This document shows positions 24,658 through 37,300 of a stretch of DNA of 64,000 bases, piece after piece. The stretch is from assembly GCA_958295665.1 (NCBI GenBank), contig OY282558.1:463648495-463712494 (forward strand). The letters run 5' to 3'. The notes beneath the pieces were generated by a model. It made no database searches and had not been told where the DNA came from. It was given only the letters and a program-made list of their open reading frames with translations. The position numbers were made by a program, and so were the translations under genes. This stretch comes from Tipula vernalis. Its lineage: Eukaryota > Arthropoda > Insecta > Diptera > Tipulidae. Every line of letters starts with the position of its first letter. Position 1 is the stretch's first letter.

Positions 24658-24794
24658 TTAAGAAAAGCATTTTCATTTTTTTGTAGTAGCTAATTGGTTT
24701 ATTTATACCACAATTTATAAAATTTTCATAACAGCATCATTCTGGTCAAATTGAAATAAAATCTTTTGAGCCATTGATAAAAAAATTTGTTGAT

Positions 24795-25640
24795 TGTGAC
24801 GACGAAACGAGATGCTGGACTGATTTTTTAATATCTCTAATAGAATTAATGGAAGTAAAGTTAAAAACAAGCATATGGGAGAAAAGTCAAAAACAAAGTT
24901 TCACCAGCTATTTTGGAAAAGAAGGAATAAAAGGTAATATCTTTTTATAATTATTTTATAATCCCCATTCATTTATCTTTAAAATGAGGCTAATTTTGTA
25001 ATTTTGGGACAAGTCTACAGGAATAAATACAACACCAAGTGCATTTAATTTTTAAATCTTTGACACCCTGTATCTTAAAAAACAACAACAACAAGAAAAT
25101 CATGTTGCACAAATGTTTTGTTTAATTACTACTACACATTCGAAACATAAAAATTTAAAAATTAATACATGACTTCCAAAAAATTTGATTTCGCGAATTT
25201 TTCACCTTGGAGGAAAATACTTGAAATCGCATATCTTTATAGCGAACCGGAATTCATGTTTGAATTTTATCATTTTTATGTTTTGGATGTATACTGAGAA
25301 AAACAAACATATTATGAACCATAATTTTTTGTTGTTCTTGTTTTTTAAGATACTGGGTATCAAATATTTAAAAAATGCATGCACCTGGTATTATAATTAT
25401 TCCTATAGAAAAAAGCATCCGAAAATTACAAAATTGGGCTTATTTTAAAGATAAATTGAATAGGGATTATAAAATAATTATAAAAATGTTAGTACCATCT
25501 GTTATTACTTCCTTTTCAAAATACCCGTAAAAACTTTTTTTTTAACTTTCATGTGCTTCTTTTTTTATCCTTTTCACCAATTAATTCTATTAGACATACT
25601 AAAAAGTCAGCGCAGCATCTCGTTTCGTTTTATTGCAAAA
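24795..25640. mobile_element. ~845 bp foldback element with ~300 bp arms
   Basis: The left arm (about 24801-25108) starts 'cgaaacgagatgctg' and contains 'ataattattttataatccc' and 'ttaaatctttgacaccctg', ending in a CAA run. The right arm (about 25311-25632) is its inverted, diverged copy ending 'cagcatctcgtttcg'. About 200 bp lies between the arms. No coding capacity is seen, and the target duplication is unclear. Confidence 0.8.
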
Positions 25641-25694
25641 TATGTTTAAGTATAAAAAATTTTTAGATTTTCTTACTTAAACAAACGTAATTTG

Positions 25695-26660
25695 CAAAAA
25701 AACGTAAGGAGATACTGCGCTGATTTTTTAGAATGTCTAATAGAATAAACACACAGAATTAGTCAAAACGTTTTATTCATGTCTTAAGCGACTTGCGGCC
25801 AAAATGCTTACTAGTGCATAGCGCTATGCACATTGAATCAGGCAAAATAATTTTACGTCAAACACTTTCATAAAATATCGAACGGCAAACATTGGATTGT
25901 GCTTTATGGGTTCATTCACACATAATAAAGCAAAATTGTGTTAAATCAAATTTGACTAACGAAACATGATTGAAGGCGACCATAACCTATAAACAAATAT
26001 GTTAATTCACACTGAAACAAAACAAAGTAAAACAAGGAAAAACTGCTTGAATCAAGAAAAACAATGTTTGAAGTCGTTTCGTGGTCGCTGTTTTGTAAAG
26101 CAAGAAATAAATAATTGTCAAAATAAAAACGATGTTAATATTTTTAGCAAAATTAATATTATTATTTAAAATTAATATTTTTAATTAAAATTGTTTATTT
26201 TACTCAATTAATTTTTCGATCGTATTTACAGTTAGTTAACATTTTGTTTCTATCAAACCAATTCACACCAACCTGTAAAGCAATATGAGACAAGTTGACT
26301 AGAAACAATTTGTTTGATTGTATGTGAGCTATGCTATGGAAAATCGTCTTGTCTATTCAAAGCAAAAACGTGTTGACTAATTTGATGTGTCGCCAGCCTA
26401 AAATGGCGAAAAAGATAAAATAAAAAAAAACAAGCACAGGGAGAATATTCAAAAAGAAAGTTCCGATGGCCATTTTGGAAAGGAAGAAATAAAAGATAGT
26501 ACTATTTTTATAATTATTTTATAATCCCTAATCATTTATCTCTACCATGAGCCCAATTTTATAAATTTCGGATAATTGGTTTTTATTCTATAGCAATAAG
26601 TACAATACCAAAGTGCATGCGATTTTTAAATATTTGACACCCTGTATCTGAAAAAATAAC
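25695..26660 (+). mobile_element. Third arm copy of the foldback family, interrupted by a MITE
   Basis: The first piece, about 25700-25745 ('gagatactgcgctgattttt' then 'tctaatagaat'), matches the outer end of the foldback arm. The match resumes near 26400 and runs through 'ataattattttataatccc' to 'tttgacaccctgtatctg' at about 26652. The gap is the inserted element at 25746-26394. Confidence 0.75.
25746..26394. mobile_element. ~645 bp element with ~24 bp terminal inverted repeats
   Basis: The left end ACACAGAATTAGTCAAAACG and the right end, read on the other strand, as ACACATCAAATTAGTCAACA are followed by a shared GTTTT. It lies within a foldback arm, whose uninterrupted copies define the insertion limits. 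I could not identify a target duplication with certainty, and the interior is non-coding. Confidence 0.65.
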
Positions 26661-26664
26661 AATA

Positions 26665-29120
26665 ACAAAAAGTAGCTTCGTCCTTTTTTATTCTCTTCAA
26701 GTTGACGTGTTTTCATTCGCTAACGTTATGTCAAAAACACCTTTGGAATTGTTATCTTTTACAGCAATTTTTCGTACAGAATTGGATAATAATTTGGAGT
26801 GATATGTTGAATTTGTACAAATGTAATTCGAGCAATAAATTAAGAAATATGTAGCAAAATTGGACTTACCTTATTTGATATTTCCAGTCTAAAAGAAACT
26901 TCAAAATAAGATTTTGAATTTCATCTCAAACAGTAAAAGAATCTTCAATTTTTTTACCATCCGGTGAATGATCACTGAAATTTGGAAAACAAAATGCTTT
27001 GTAAAACTACCTAACTTTAAATATACGTTTTTATATTGTTAAAGGTACATAATACAAGTCCCATATTTTTAATATTCGCATAACAAAGCTTTTTCCTCAA
27101 AACCAAACCCAAGAAAGACAACTGAAAATTGTAATTCGCTTAAAATGAATCCATTATCGTTTTGCTGCGAATATGAGGGTACCTATGAAGTATCAAAGCT
27201 TACCTAAATTTACTTAATATAATTGTATATTTAGGTAAGCTTTGGTAGTATACATACAGACAATACACTTTGTATACATTTTAAACGGTATTTTGTTGTT
27301 CCTTATTTCTTTCGTCGTTGAGTCTATATTTGTACATATTAGCATATTACAGGTAAAATTTAATATCCTGGAAAGATTAAATAAAGGGCATGATTTTCGT
27401 TTATGTTTCACTGTCTTGCTGCTTCCTCAATATAGGTATGTGCGATAATATCACATAGTTATAAATGGTTAAGGATTTAATTTAATTTTTTGTAACGAGT
27501 AATACGAATATTTTCGTGTGCTGCACTTACTTTGATAATTGGTTTTAATAGGTGATAATACCGAATTGGCGGAGATAAGCATGAATATTTTACTAGCTTG
27601 GATGTGCGGGGAAAATCTAACATGTTTTTTATCTGGGGTTTTGGTATGTTTTGTTAATATTATTTTAGACGCGCATTTAATATAAATTTACATTTCCATG
27701 AATTTATTTTCCCAACGTAATAATATTATGTACAACAAAAAAAAATTCCAAAACTAATTAAAAGCTTTCTCATCAATTACAAAATGTCTTTTTGCTGGCC
27801 AAACATTTCTTGTTTTTGTTGCTTTCCTTTGTCAATATGAAAATTTGGTATTAAGAAAACTTTTTTAATTCAAATTTTTAATTATCACATTTGTTTTTTG
27901 TATTTATGTTGTGGATCACTTTTTGTTTTTTATGTATATACGAAGATAATTTATTCAGTTTTAATTAAAATATCAACTGGTGAGTTTCTCTTACTGTACG
28001 AGTATATATGCAAATGTGTTTTTTTTAGATCTTTTGTTTATTTTGTATGCGATTGTGACAGATAATAGAATTTTAATTACTTTTTATTCTTGTAATGTAA
28101 CCTTTCATAATGTCCTAGGGTATTTATGCTATGTATTATTGTTATTTACACTTTCCAATCCGTGTACACATCTATAACCGTAAAGTTACATACACTCAAA
28201 CCAACAGCAATACAGAGTGTAGCGTAAAAATTTAAAATTCTAATAAAAACTATAAAAATCTTAAACATCATACTTTTATGCTTGTTGAGCAAAATTATAC
28301 CAAAAAATAGCAATAACCTGTTAATTGTTGTATTAAAACATACACTAAGCTTGTTCATTTTCGGTAATAAGTCATTCATTATAAAACATTTTGTTGTAAA
28401 CGTTAACATGTGGGTGTGGAGAAAAAATGGTTAAGGGAAAATGTACTTTGCTATTAAAAAAAATCTGTAACAGAAGAAAGCTAAAAAATGGGAAATTGTA
28501 TATTTTCTTTATGTATAAACATCATCAAGCCCAGATGGTGTTACATTTAGGCTAGATAATAATGTAAAAATATTATGAATCCATCTGTGGTTTGGTCTCA
28601 TCCAAAATGGTTATTTATTTATTTTTTTTTTTTTTTTTTGTAAATTCATTAAAAAGGGCGGTGCTGAGACGGTTAAAGTGATTTGGAAACAAATGATTTT
28701 CATCGTACACACATAATTTGAAATACCGACATAAGACTTTTTTTCCTTCGAAGAATTTTCGGTTCAATAATAAGGATCAGATTTTTTAAAAATTGTTTAT
28801 CATTAAGTATTTATGTGATATAAAATTGGCATGAATCCATTTTTATTTTCAGTTGCCGCGTGGCTTATATCACTTATTATTTTAACAATATATTGGTAAA
28901 AACAAATTTTATAAAATTTTTTTAAAAATTAGAATCAATATTTCGCGTATCTATTCTATACCAAAAATATTTCGAAAATGAATCGCCTAAATATTCAAAT
29001 TAATTATAGAATCAAATATCAACATAATTGGCTCAAAAGCTGATGTTTCGAAACAGGGGACAACTAATTATTGAATTTAACTCTTAAATATATTTTCTAA
29101 CACTTTTTAAACAATTGCAA
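26665..29120. other. Non-coding stretch with one strong hairpin
   Basis: No gene is recognised. The only clear structure is the hairpin at 27191-27247. A T run lies at about 28622-28639. Confidence 0.5.
27191..27247. repeat. Near-perfect 20 bp hairpin
   Basis: The arms 27194-27213 and 27225-27244 are complementary with one mismatch (core aagcttacctaaat), separated by an 11 base AT loop. Pairing extends about 3 bp outward with a wobble. It could be a tiny MITE relic or a structured RNA; nothing here decides. Confidence 0.8.
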
Positions 29121-29126
29121 CAAGTT

Positions 29127-30358
29127 TCAAGGAATCATCGCTCATACAAGTCATACTTAACAGACCGTCTACAACATGTAATAATTGGCAATAAAAATCC
29201 AACGTTATCAAAGTGACATCGGGTGTTCCTCAAGGATCACATGTTGGACCCTGGATTTTTATTGTTTTCATTGATCGGATAACCAAGATTTTGAAAAACT
29301 CAAATCTTCTCATATTTGCTAATGACGTAAAAATTGATCGTACGATTGAACAAATTTGTGATGCTGGCAAACTGCAATATGACCTCAATAGAATTAATGA
29401 GTAGTGCGACGAAAATTCAGTACACTTAACCATCAAGAAGTGCAAAATTATGTATTTTCATCGTAAAAGGAATCAGATAATAACTATATACAACATCAAT
29501 GACCATGTAGTTTAAAGAGTACAAGAGATTACTGATCCAGGAGTCACCTTCGTCGAAAACGTTAGTTTTAACAGGCACATCGATAACTGTATTGCTAAAG
29601 CAAACTCAAGTTTGGCTTTGTTAAACGATGGACTGGGGAATTCAAGGATTCGCAAATTTTATTTACACTATATTTCGCTTCTATAAGATCTCAAGTGGAA
29701 TATGCTGTAATCGTCTGGAATCCTTATTATGATATGCACATAAAAAGAATTGAAAGCATACAAAAATGTTTTTGATATTGATTTTGAAAAAACTGGCTGG
29801 GAATATGACTATAATGTACATTTTTATCAAAATGTGGCTCGCTAACCGCCATATTCGATAATGTGAAAAGAATATAAAATTTGCACCCTTGAAATCAGAG
29901 TCTTCTTCTGGATGCTTCTTTTATCAGAAACGTCCTACTTGGCCTCATCGATTCAGCTTTTGTATTAGAAAACATATCCATAAATGTTCCAAGAACGATA
30001 TTGCGTAATCACCTATTTTTGGAGCTAGAACATCATTCCACAAATTTTGGCGATAACAACCCAATCAATAGATTAGCAAAATCGTTAAATAACGCAGAGC
30101 ATTAATTCGATTTTAATCACTCAAAAACCAATTTCAAAACTAATTTGAAAAATTATTTTTTAAATTTATGGTTAATTTTTCTGACAGCTTTAACTTTGAA
30201 GCACACCAGTTTAATTTTTGACTTAATTTTCTTATTTTTATAAATTTCTTGTTTTTGTTTTATATTAATTTTAAACTTTAATAACTGGTAATTATTTTTT
30301 TATAAGAAATCATAAATCTTAATGGCAAAATCAATTTCTTTACTTTAATAAATAAACA
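29127..30358 (+). pseudogene. Non-LTR retrotransposon RT C-terminal remnant with 3' end
   Basis: The plus-strand reading begins with YKSYLTDRLQHVIIGNKN, then (after a shift) VTSGVPQGSHVGPWIFIVFI and LIFANDVKIDRTI. The catalytic FADD box is altered to FAND. It continues with HLTIKKCKIMYFHRKRN, the segment after the catalytic box, then a degraded region and FNHSKTNFKTNLKN near 30110-30160. A 3' UTR ends in an A-rich 'ttaataaataaacaaa' at about 30342-30358. The family is Jockey/CR1-like. The N-terminal RT and endonuclease are missing, and many stops lie after 29404. Confidence 0.8.
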
Positions 30359-30591
30359 AAGGCATAGCTGCAAAACTGCTATTACAATTTTTTGAGAATT
30401 ATTACAAATGTTACAAAACAGAATTTTATTCAAATTTATTTTTTTATTCCAAACACTTCAATTTCTCATCATCTTATCATTTCTTAACTTCGTATTCTCC
30501 CGTATAAAATGAATTTGAAATTGTAACAATAATGTGGCATTATTTTTGTAAAACGCCGTTAGGATTTAATTAAATGACTCACCGTTAACAT

Positions 30592-30626
30592 GCGTTTAAA
30601 CAAGCATGCATGCTTCTTGTTTAAGT
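30592..30626. repeat. Short hairpin with nested palindrome
   Basis: The sequence tttaaacaag / cttgtttaa pairs around the self-complementary aagcatgcatgctt. It is short and may be chance in AT-rich DNA. Confidence 0.4.
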
Positions 30627-30631
30627 GTCAC

Positions 30632-31310
30632 ATTGACAAACTAAAAAAAATTCACTGCGTTCACAAAGTTCTAATCGCACAGGTATCACAATTGTAAAAG
30701 CTTGGTTTAGTTAAAATCCTAAACATAAACTTAATTCGCAATTTTTTATTTTCACTTTCGCGTTTCAATTTCAAAATCACAACTAATTTATGGACTAACA
30801 AAATATGACCAACCTAAAAAAATCCGTTTTTGTTTTTGTTTGTTTAATTGCATACGGTAAATTGAAAATTAAACATGAGACGATGAGTGAGTACAGTGGG
30901 GTATAAAAGAAATTATAAAATTAAAATTAAAATTATGATATATAATAAAATTAAACAAATTAATGACAAACTGAGAAAAATTCACTGCGTTCACAAAGTT
31001 CTAATCCACAGGTATGACAATTGTAAAAGCTTAGTTTAGTTAAAATCCTAAGCATAAACTTAATTCGCAATTTTTTATTTTCACTTTCACGTTTCAATTT
31101 CAAAATCACAACTAATTTATGGACTAACAAAATATGACCAACCTAAAAAAATCCGTTTTTGTTTTTGTTTGTTTAATTGCATACGGTAAATTGAAAATTA
31201 AACATGAGACGATGAGTGAGTACAGTGGGGTATATAAGAAATTTTGGTTAAAAATTATAGTGGGTTATACAACAGTGGGGTATATAAGAAATTTTGGTTG
31301 AAAATTATAC
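30632..31310. repeat. 330 bp tandem duplication with a trailing 50 bp repeat
   Basis: About 280 bp starting at 'tgacaaact' (30633) recurs at 30963 with only a few differences. The anchor 'ttcactgcgttcacaaag' lies at 30651 and 30981, exactly 330 bp apart. The last part, 'acagtggggtatataagaaa', repeats again 50 bp further on at 31272. Identity is high compared with other repeats here, suggesting a recent duplication. No ORF is seen. Confidence 0.9.
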
Positions 31311-31748
31311 AACATATATATTTAATTGGTTTCGATGATTCGAAATTGAACGATTATAGCTATACATTCATTGGTTTTGATTCAAATTATATCGATATTT
31401 GACTACAGGTCAGAAAATTATATAATGTCATCACTCAAGATTGTGTGTTGAACCAATTATGGTATTTCATATACAATAAAAAATTATAATGTTATCGTTT
31501 TGTACACGAAAAATATTATGTTTTAAAAACAGGCGCCAAATTTGATTAGACGAAGGCACAAATATAGGAACGAATTGGACACATTTTGAAGGCGCAGGTA
31601 TATTTCTTTTTCTGTTTATTACTAAAAACGAAGACTTGTTTATTACCATATTGTTCTGATGGTTATACTAAAAGTCTCTTTTAACGCCTATAATACATTT
31701 TACATAAACATTTTGACAGAGTATTTTTTCAAAACATTCTTTACCTGG

Positions 31749-31996
31749 GGGCCTATTCTCGAATTCCACATCCATTTTCCACAGGTGGACATCTGTCAAA
31801 GTTCACACAAAAACGTTCGAAAATTGTAATTCGTATAAAAAACACATGCGGCATGGACATTTTCCTATATGGGGAATTTTTTCACATGCTTATACACATT
31901 CGGAAATATTCCCTTAGTACCGAAAAAATTCAAGTTTTATGAATTTTGACAGATGTCCACATGTGGAAAATGGATGTGAAATTCGAGAATAGGCCC
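31749..31996. mobile_element. 248 bp MITE with long terminal inverted repeats
   Basis: The ends share GGGCCTATTCTCGAATT, then CACATCCATTTTCCAC and GTGGACATCTGTCAAA in inverted orientation, about 55 bp with few mismatches. Flanking CCTGG on both sides (31744-31748 and 31997-32001) could be a 5 bp target duplication, although the G/C runs make the exact boundary ambiguous. The interior is non-coding. Confidence 0.85.
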
Positions 31997-32004
31997 CCTG
32001 GAAC

Positions 32005-33885
32005 CTTTAAATTGTTAGCAATGAATTACCAAAATTGTCATTATATATTTATTAGTTTTAATAGTTTTTTAATTATGTTCCAGGTGTTTATTCTGTAGGT
32101 AGAAAACATATGTTTATAAAATTTTGTTATTTAAAATTCCTGGTGGGCGTTAATACAACATAGAAATATAATATTATTTCTCGCATATGTCATTTGATTT
32201 AAATAGTTTTTACATTTTGATTTATTGAAGATAAATTGATGTATATAACGTACCTGAGTAATGAGGCTTTTCCAGATTAGAATTTTCACAATCGAAACAT
32301 ATAACTCAAAATCAAATAAAAATTTAGCATCGTCTTCCACCCCATATACTACATTTATACATTACATATATTTAATTATTTCAATGAATCAAAATTTACT
32401 GAAAAGAAATTGACGAACATAGTATCTGTATAACCTTATATAGTTTCGACAGAATTGCGTTTAAAGTTTTTCCAGACTATGATTATCACAAGAAACACCT
32501 TAACTCAAAGACGAACAAAGATTCTTGAAATTAATATACCTATCATCTCTCACCCTGAAATGAACTAATGCCTATATGAAATATTGCTCATAATGTACAT
32601 ATTGTCCTGTCGAAACGGAACTTTAAAGAGTAGGATGTGATTTGAGTTCAATTAATCTTAAAATGCAGTTTACTGATCGGCAGATTTCATGTGGTGGATT
32701 GTAATTTCGTTTTTCATTATATCTATCTGAGCATATAATAATTTTCAATCAATTGAAAGGAATTTTCAATGAAACTACGGTTACGGTACCCACACGTAAA
32801 TACATTCTCCGACAATAATTCAAAAAGCAGAATCTTTAAGATTATTTTTTAACATAATTTTTTTCAAGAGTACTCTTGCCTTTTTCCATTGCTAACAAAT
32901 GTAATATAAAGTTAATTTATTCTGTTTTAGTGAATAGAAAATAATAAATAAAAAAACTACTCAAAATATTAATGTACTTATTAGATATAACTATGTGAAC
33001 CTGTTCAATATACAATATATGAAACTATGCTTTCAGCTAATCATGTAATCTTTAAAAAAAACATATATAGTAGATAAAAAAACGTTTATTTAAAATAATA
33101 AATATTTTAGCCACACAAAAAATAGGTATAATTAAATTTGAAAATCATTTTAAAATCTTAATTATTGGAAAAGAATTAATGGAATTATACCTATTTTATT
33201 GATTTAAGTGAAGCCCGTTTAAAATTAACTAATAATAATACAGATTATATTTTTTTTGTAAAATATCTAATTGATTTATGATATATGTATGTATGTACAT
33301 ACTAGACAAAAAACATACACAATTTTTTTTTTTTTTTTTTTGGAAATGATTCTTGCAGTTTCTTCTTAATACAAGAATTAGATCTGTACAAAATGTATAC
33401 AAATTGTGATAGTTGTTCTTAAAACAAGAAATGCATCTAAGTCTGAAAATAATTACAATTGGTCTTAAAGCAAGACATAAATCCTCTCAAACGATAAGTC
33501 TTCGGGCTCAATTTATGTCATATTTTAAGAATTTTTAGAAGCGTTTTCTTACCTAAGGTTTTTTGAAAAGAAATGTCAAAGAAACTTTGTTTGGAACCAA
33601 AATAGTTCTGAGAAGAAGTCAGAACTTCTGACTATTTTTTACTCAAGTTCAATAAAATTAAAGAAGAAAACATATTGACAGTTTAAAACTAACCTACTCT
33701 TGAATTTAGAATGTTTTTGTGTCATATATTCTTAAAAAAGAAAACAAAACCACAAATTGAATTTAAATTTAAAATAGTTAACAATTATTTAAATTATAAC
33801 TTATTCAAAGTAAGGGTACTTCAATTAGAAGTAAGAAACCCTCATTCATCATCGTTTTATTCTAAATAGCAGAATAACTACGCTT
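32005..33885. other. Non-coding stretch
   Basis: No gene is seen. A T run lies at 33325-33342 and a short TATGTA patch near 33284-33302. Confidence 0.5.
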
Positions 33886-33889
33886 AGCG

Positions 33890-34350
33890 CATATTTAAGC
33901 AGCTCTGTTTCCCGTTTTTATACCTAAGTTGCACAAATTGAGCAATCATTTTTTTCGGTGTACCAGGAAGTGGTCTGAATTGATGTTTTGATGTCTTTAA
34001 GGCCAGAAAAATGTATTTTGGAGAAGAGGATGTGGTCGATTTGTTTGACCGTTGTCCCGTCGTTTGATTTCCCTGTGGAATACGCTTATATATATGGGAA
34101 GAATGTGCTAGCAACCACCAAGCTGTAGAGTAAAGCTAGCTCGATGGTGCTTGTCCCGTTGTTGTTTGATATATTGTTCAAGGAGTTTGGGCTAATGGTG
34201 CTACGATTTGTACTGTCAGCACTGCTAATTTGAGTACTGAAGTCGCCCAAAACAATGTTAATGTCATGTTGCGGAATTTTGCTCAGGACGGTTTCGAGCT
34301 GGTCCTGGAAGCGTCTTTGATTTGATCGGGCTTCTCCTCGGTGGAGGCAT
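33890..34350 (-). pseudogene. CFDP2-like (RTE-type) APE endonuclease fragment
   Basis: The minus-strand reading from 34350 contains FQDQLETVLSKIPQHDINIV followed by LGDFSTQ, matching the endonuclease 'GDFNA' strand with Asn changed to Ser. It continues NNNGTSTIELALLYSLVVAS, then FFPY and a stop, then NDGTTVKQIDHILFSKIHFS and KDIKTSIQTTS. The 'QIDHIL' and 'LVVASTFFP' blocks are characteristic of the endonuclease of elements often annotated 'craniofacial development protein 2-like'. The base composition is visibly less AT-rich than the surroundings. There is one in-frame stop and no RT follows. Confidence 0.8.
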
Positions 34351-34359
34351 CAACACTCT

Positions 34360-37300
34360 CAATAAATTATGTTATATTTGTTATGTAGTACAGAGTGAAA
34401 GTATGTAATTTATTTGAAAAATCTTTAATTCATGTTTAGTTTTAAAAAAAACCTGAGGCTGAACAGTTCATGTTCGAAACTAGTTGTTATAATTAATAAC
34501 TTTTTCACAGATAATGAAAGAACTAACTTAACAAAACTCTTTTTAAAAATTGAAATTCATATTAATTATTATTTTGTATTTACATATATTTTATTTATTT
34601 GTTTTGTTTGAATGGTTAAAAGCGATGCTCCAGACTGATGCACTGATGTGCACTACGATTGATGTTGTTCTCTGTATACAGAAAATTTTATACATTGTGG
34701 ACTTTTAACTACATACCAAAGATATATGTATAACATGGAAATTACTTGAGCTATTTCCAAGGCCAATTCGCAACATTAATTGTGGGTTTGTGATTTGGCG
34801 CGTCGGTATAGAGGATTTTTAACTATTTTCCAAAAAGATTTTGAATTTAAAAACTCGAACACCGTAAATCACACACAAATTGAAAATGAAAGTTTAAAAG
34901 ACGGTGGTTTTTTAAACTTTCATTTTTAATTAGAGGATTTTTGTCATCATGACTAATTGTGTTATTAAGAAAGGGGTGTTTAAATTTAGAGGAACCGATT
35001 TCAAACAAGTCTGATTTGATTTCAGAGGAAAAATATATTTTGAATGAATTCTGACGAACTTCCATTAGAATTTCAAAGAAATGCGGATTAGTTTTAAACA
35101 ATACATGCTGTGCTTGTCATGAGAGAAAATAGCGTAACGTAACTGTCAAAAGTACTTGAATATTTTGTTTAAGCTTTGAATATAATGATTTAGTAGAACA
35201 CGATACTAAAACGATTGAAAACTTTCATATTTCAATTTTGATTTGAATTTTGATTATTTTGAAAATAATAATAGCAACAAAATCAAATATCACATAGCCA
35301 TCAATGTAGTACAGTTTATCATATAATGTACTATCCCAGACTACAAACAACAACAAACATAACATAGAGTAAATATGCAAATTACTATATTTTCAAATCC
35401 ACACTCCCCTTTCCAGTATTTTCAGAAAGAAAAAAATGAAACATCAAACATTGTAAAGCTTTCGTATATTTTTCAAGACTTTTTTTGCTTCTGTTTTCTC
35501 TCATTTTAATCTTACAGTAACAACATTTTTTATTTTTGTAATTTTTCTGTTTATCTTATAACTAATCCATTTATTATAAGTGTCTGAAGTTGTAATACTA
35601 CTTTAAAAGAATATTAAATTAAAAATAAAAAAGATGATCTTATGAGCTTTAATAATGTTTTTTTTTTTTTTGTTATACTTTGTGAAATCTTAGAAAATTA
35701 AAAAAACCAAGTTTAACTGCGAGCGCCTTACGCTTCAGGATCTGTCGTCTCTATAATACATCAATGCAGTTCAACAGATATATTTAGTGTAATTTAATTC
35801 AATTTAATTTAATGAATTGTATCCTAAATTTTTTGCTATTGTTAGTACGTCCTATTATCTTCGGCACCCACTTCAATTGTCTACATCTCATTTAATATTT
35901 AAACCATGAAAAATGCAAAAATAATTATCGATTAGAACAATATTATACAAAATAAAATACTGGACAACCCTAGATGCCGCATATTAAGAGGAATTTGGGT
36001 GGTTAGGGAATTTTGTATATAAATTTATAATCGGTTATCCCTTTCATTTTGTTTTTTCTTATGATTAAACAATAAAGAAATTTTAATTTTAATTTGTTAT
36101 AAATTTTATTTTATTTGTTTTATAACAAAATAAAATCTTTTGGAAATCGGCTTTTGCTCTTTAGTATTCACGCTATACAAGAAAAACAATTCATAACCAC
36201 CGTTAAACATACGAAGTTCACAGAAAACCAAAACGGAAATATTAATTTATGCCACATTATAAAACATATGTCAATTTCCTGATTTAGATTATTCGTGTTA
36301 TTGTTTTTCTTGTCGTTGTACTTTTTGTGTATTATTAAAATCGTTACACATAATTTTGGGTTCCCTTTTTTCCAACAAATAAATATAAACATAACAAAAT
36401 ATAATTTTCAACCAACAACAACTGTGCAAAGTACTTATAAACGAAGACAGAAGAAATAATATTAATATACGAGTTATAAGATTATAACAACAAAAGGGGG
36501 CCGAAGTGATTAAAGCACAAAAAAAAACAAAAATCATAAAAGTTTTCTTTTCGATTTGATAATTTATCGTTATCTGATTGAAATAAAAATATTTTTACTT
36601 TTGGGTTTTCGTCGGGAGAGATACTCTAATACCGAGAATTAAGTTGCTAAAAGTTAGTAATTTAATGATATGGATAAATTATTGAATGTATCATCATATA
36701 CAATTTTTTGACTTTCGCGACTTAAAAATTGGATTGCGATTTTATCATTTTTCTTGTGCTTGATTATCGAATTGGAAGCTTCGAAATCTGAGCTGATTTT
36801 ATATTATTACGAGAGAATACAACTTGGTTTACTGTTGTCAATTTCTACCTTTTTATTTAACCACTTTTCGATTTCAAATGCCAACCAAACAATTCATAAT
36901 CAACAAAATCTTTAATGAAAAAAAGAAAAGAAATTGGCCCATTAATCATTTTTAATCATTTGGTTTTTAAAACACATATTTGAGAACGTTTTTATTGTTT
37001 TATGTTTTTAAAATTCAATTTTGTATCAAACATTGATGCTATCAAATAAATGCTCTTGCATCAAACATTTCATTTTCAAAATATTAAAATAAATAATTTC
37101 CATGGGAATTATTTCCTTAAAAAATAATGGGTTGGGGAGTAAATAAGATTATCCATTATGGTGGTTTATTGGTTATTTTTTTCTGAACAGGCTTTAAAGT
37201 CGAAGCTTCTTAGAGGCATATCCTCGATTCAGCCGTAAGCGTGTTAATTTGGTTAAGACTGCTGAATCATGAAATTAGTATCATCGAAAAAAATGTTGGT

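Larger units (their letters stand above)
23280..24775 (-). mobile_element. Inverted hAT-like copy split by the TTAA element
   Basis: 23280-23515 matches the 'attatacaaagc...acatatgggaaatcac' region of the 910 bp element in inverted orientation. The match resumes at about 24662 with 'agaaaagcattttcat' and runs through 'ctggtcaaattgaaataaaa' to about 24775. In the uninterrupted copy at 20926-21424 these two parts are contiguous. The intervening 1142 bp is therefore a later insertion at a TTAA site. Confidence 0.85.

Noticed and set aside
30633..31243. The 280 bp direct repeats as LTRs of a retrotransposon
   Set aside because: Only about 50 bp lies between them and there are no TG...CA ends or primer-binding site; a tandem duplication explains them better.
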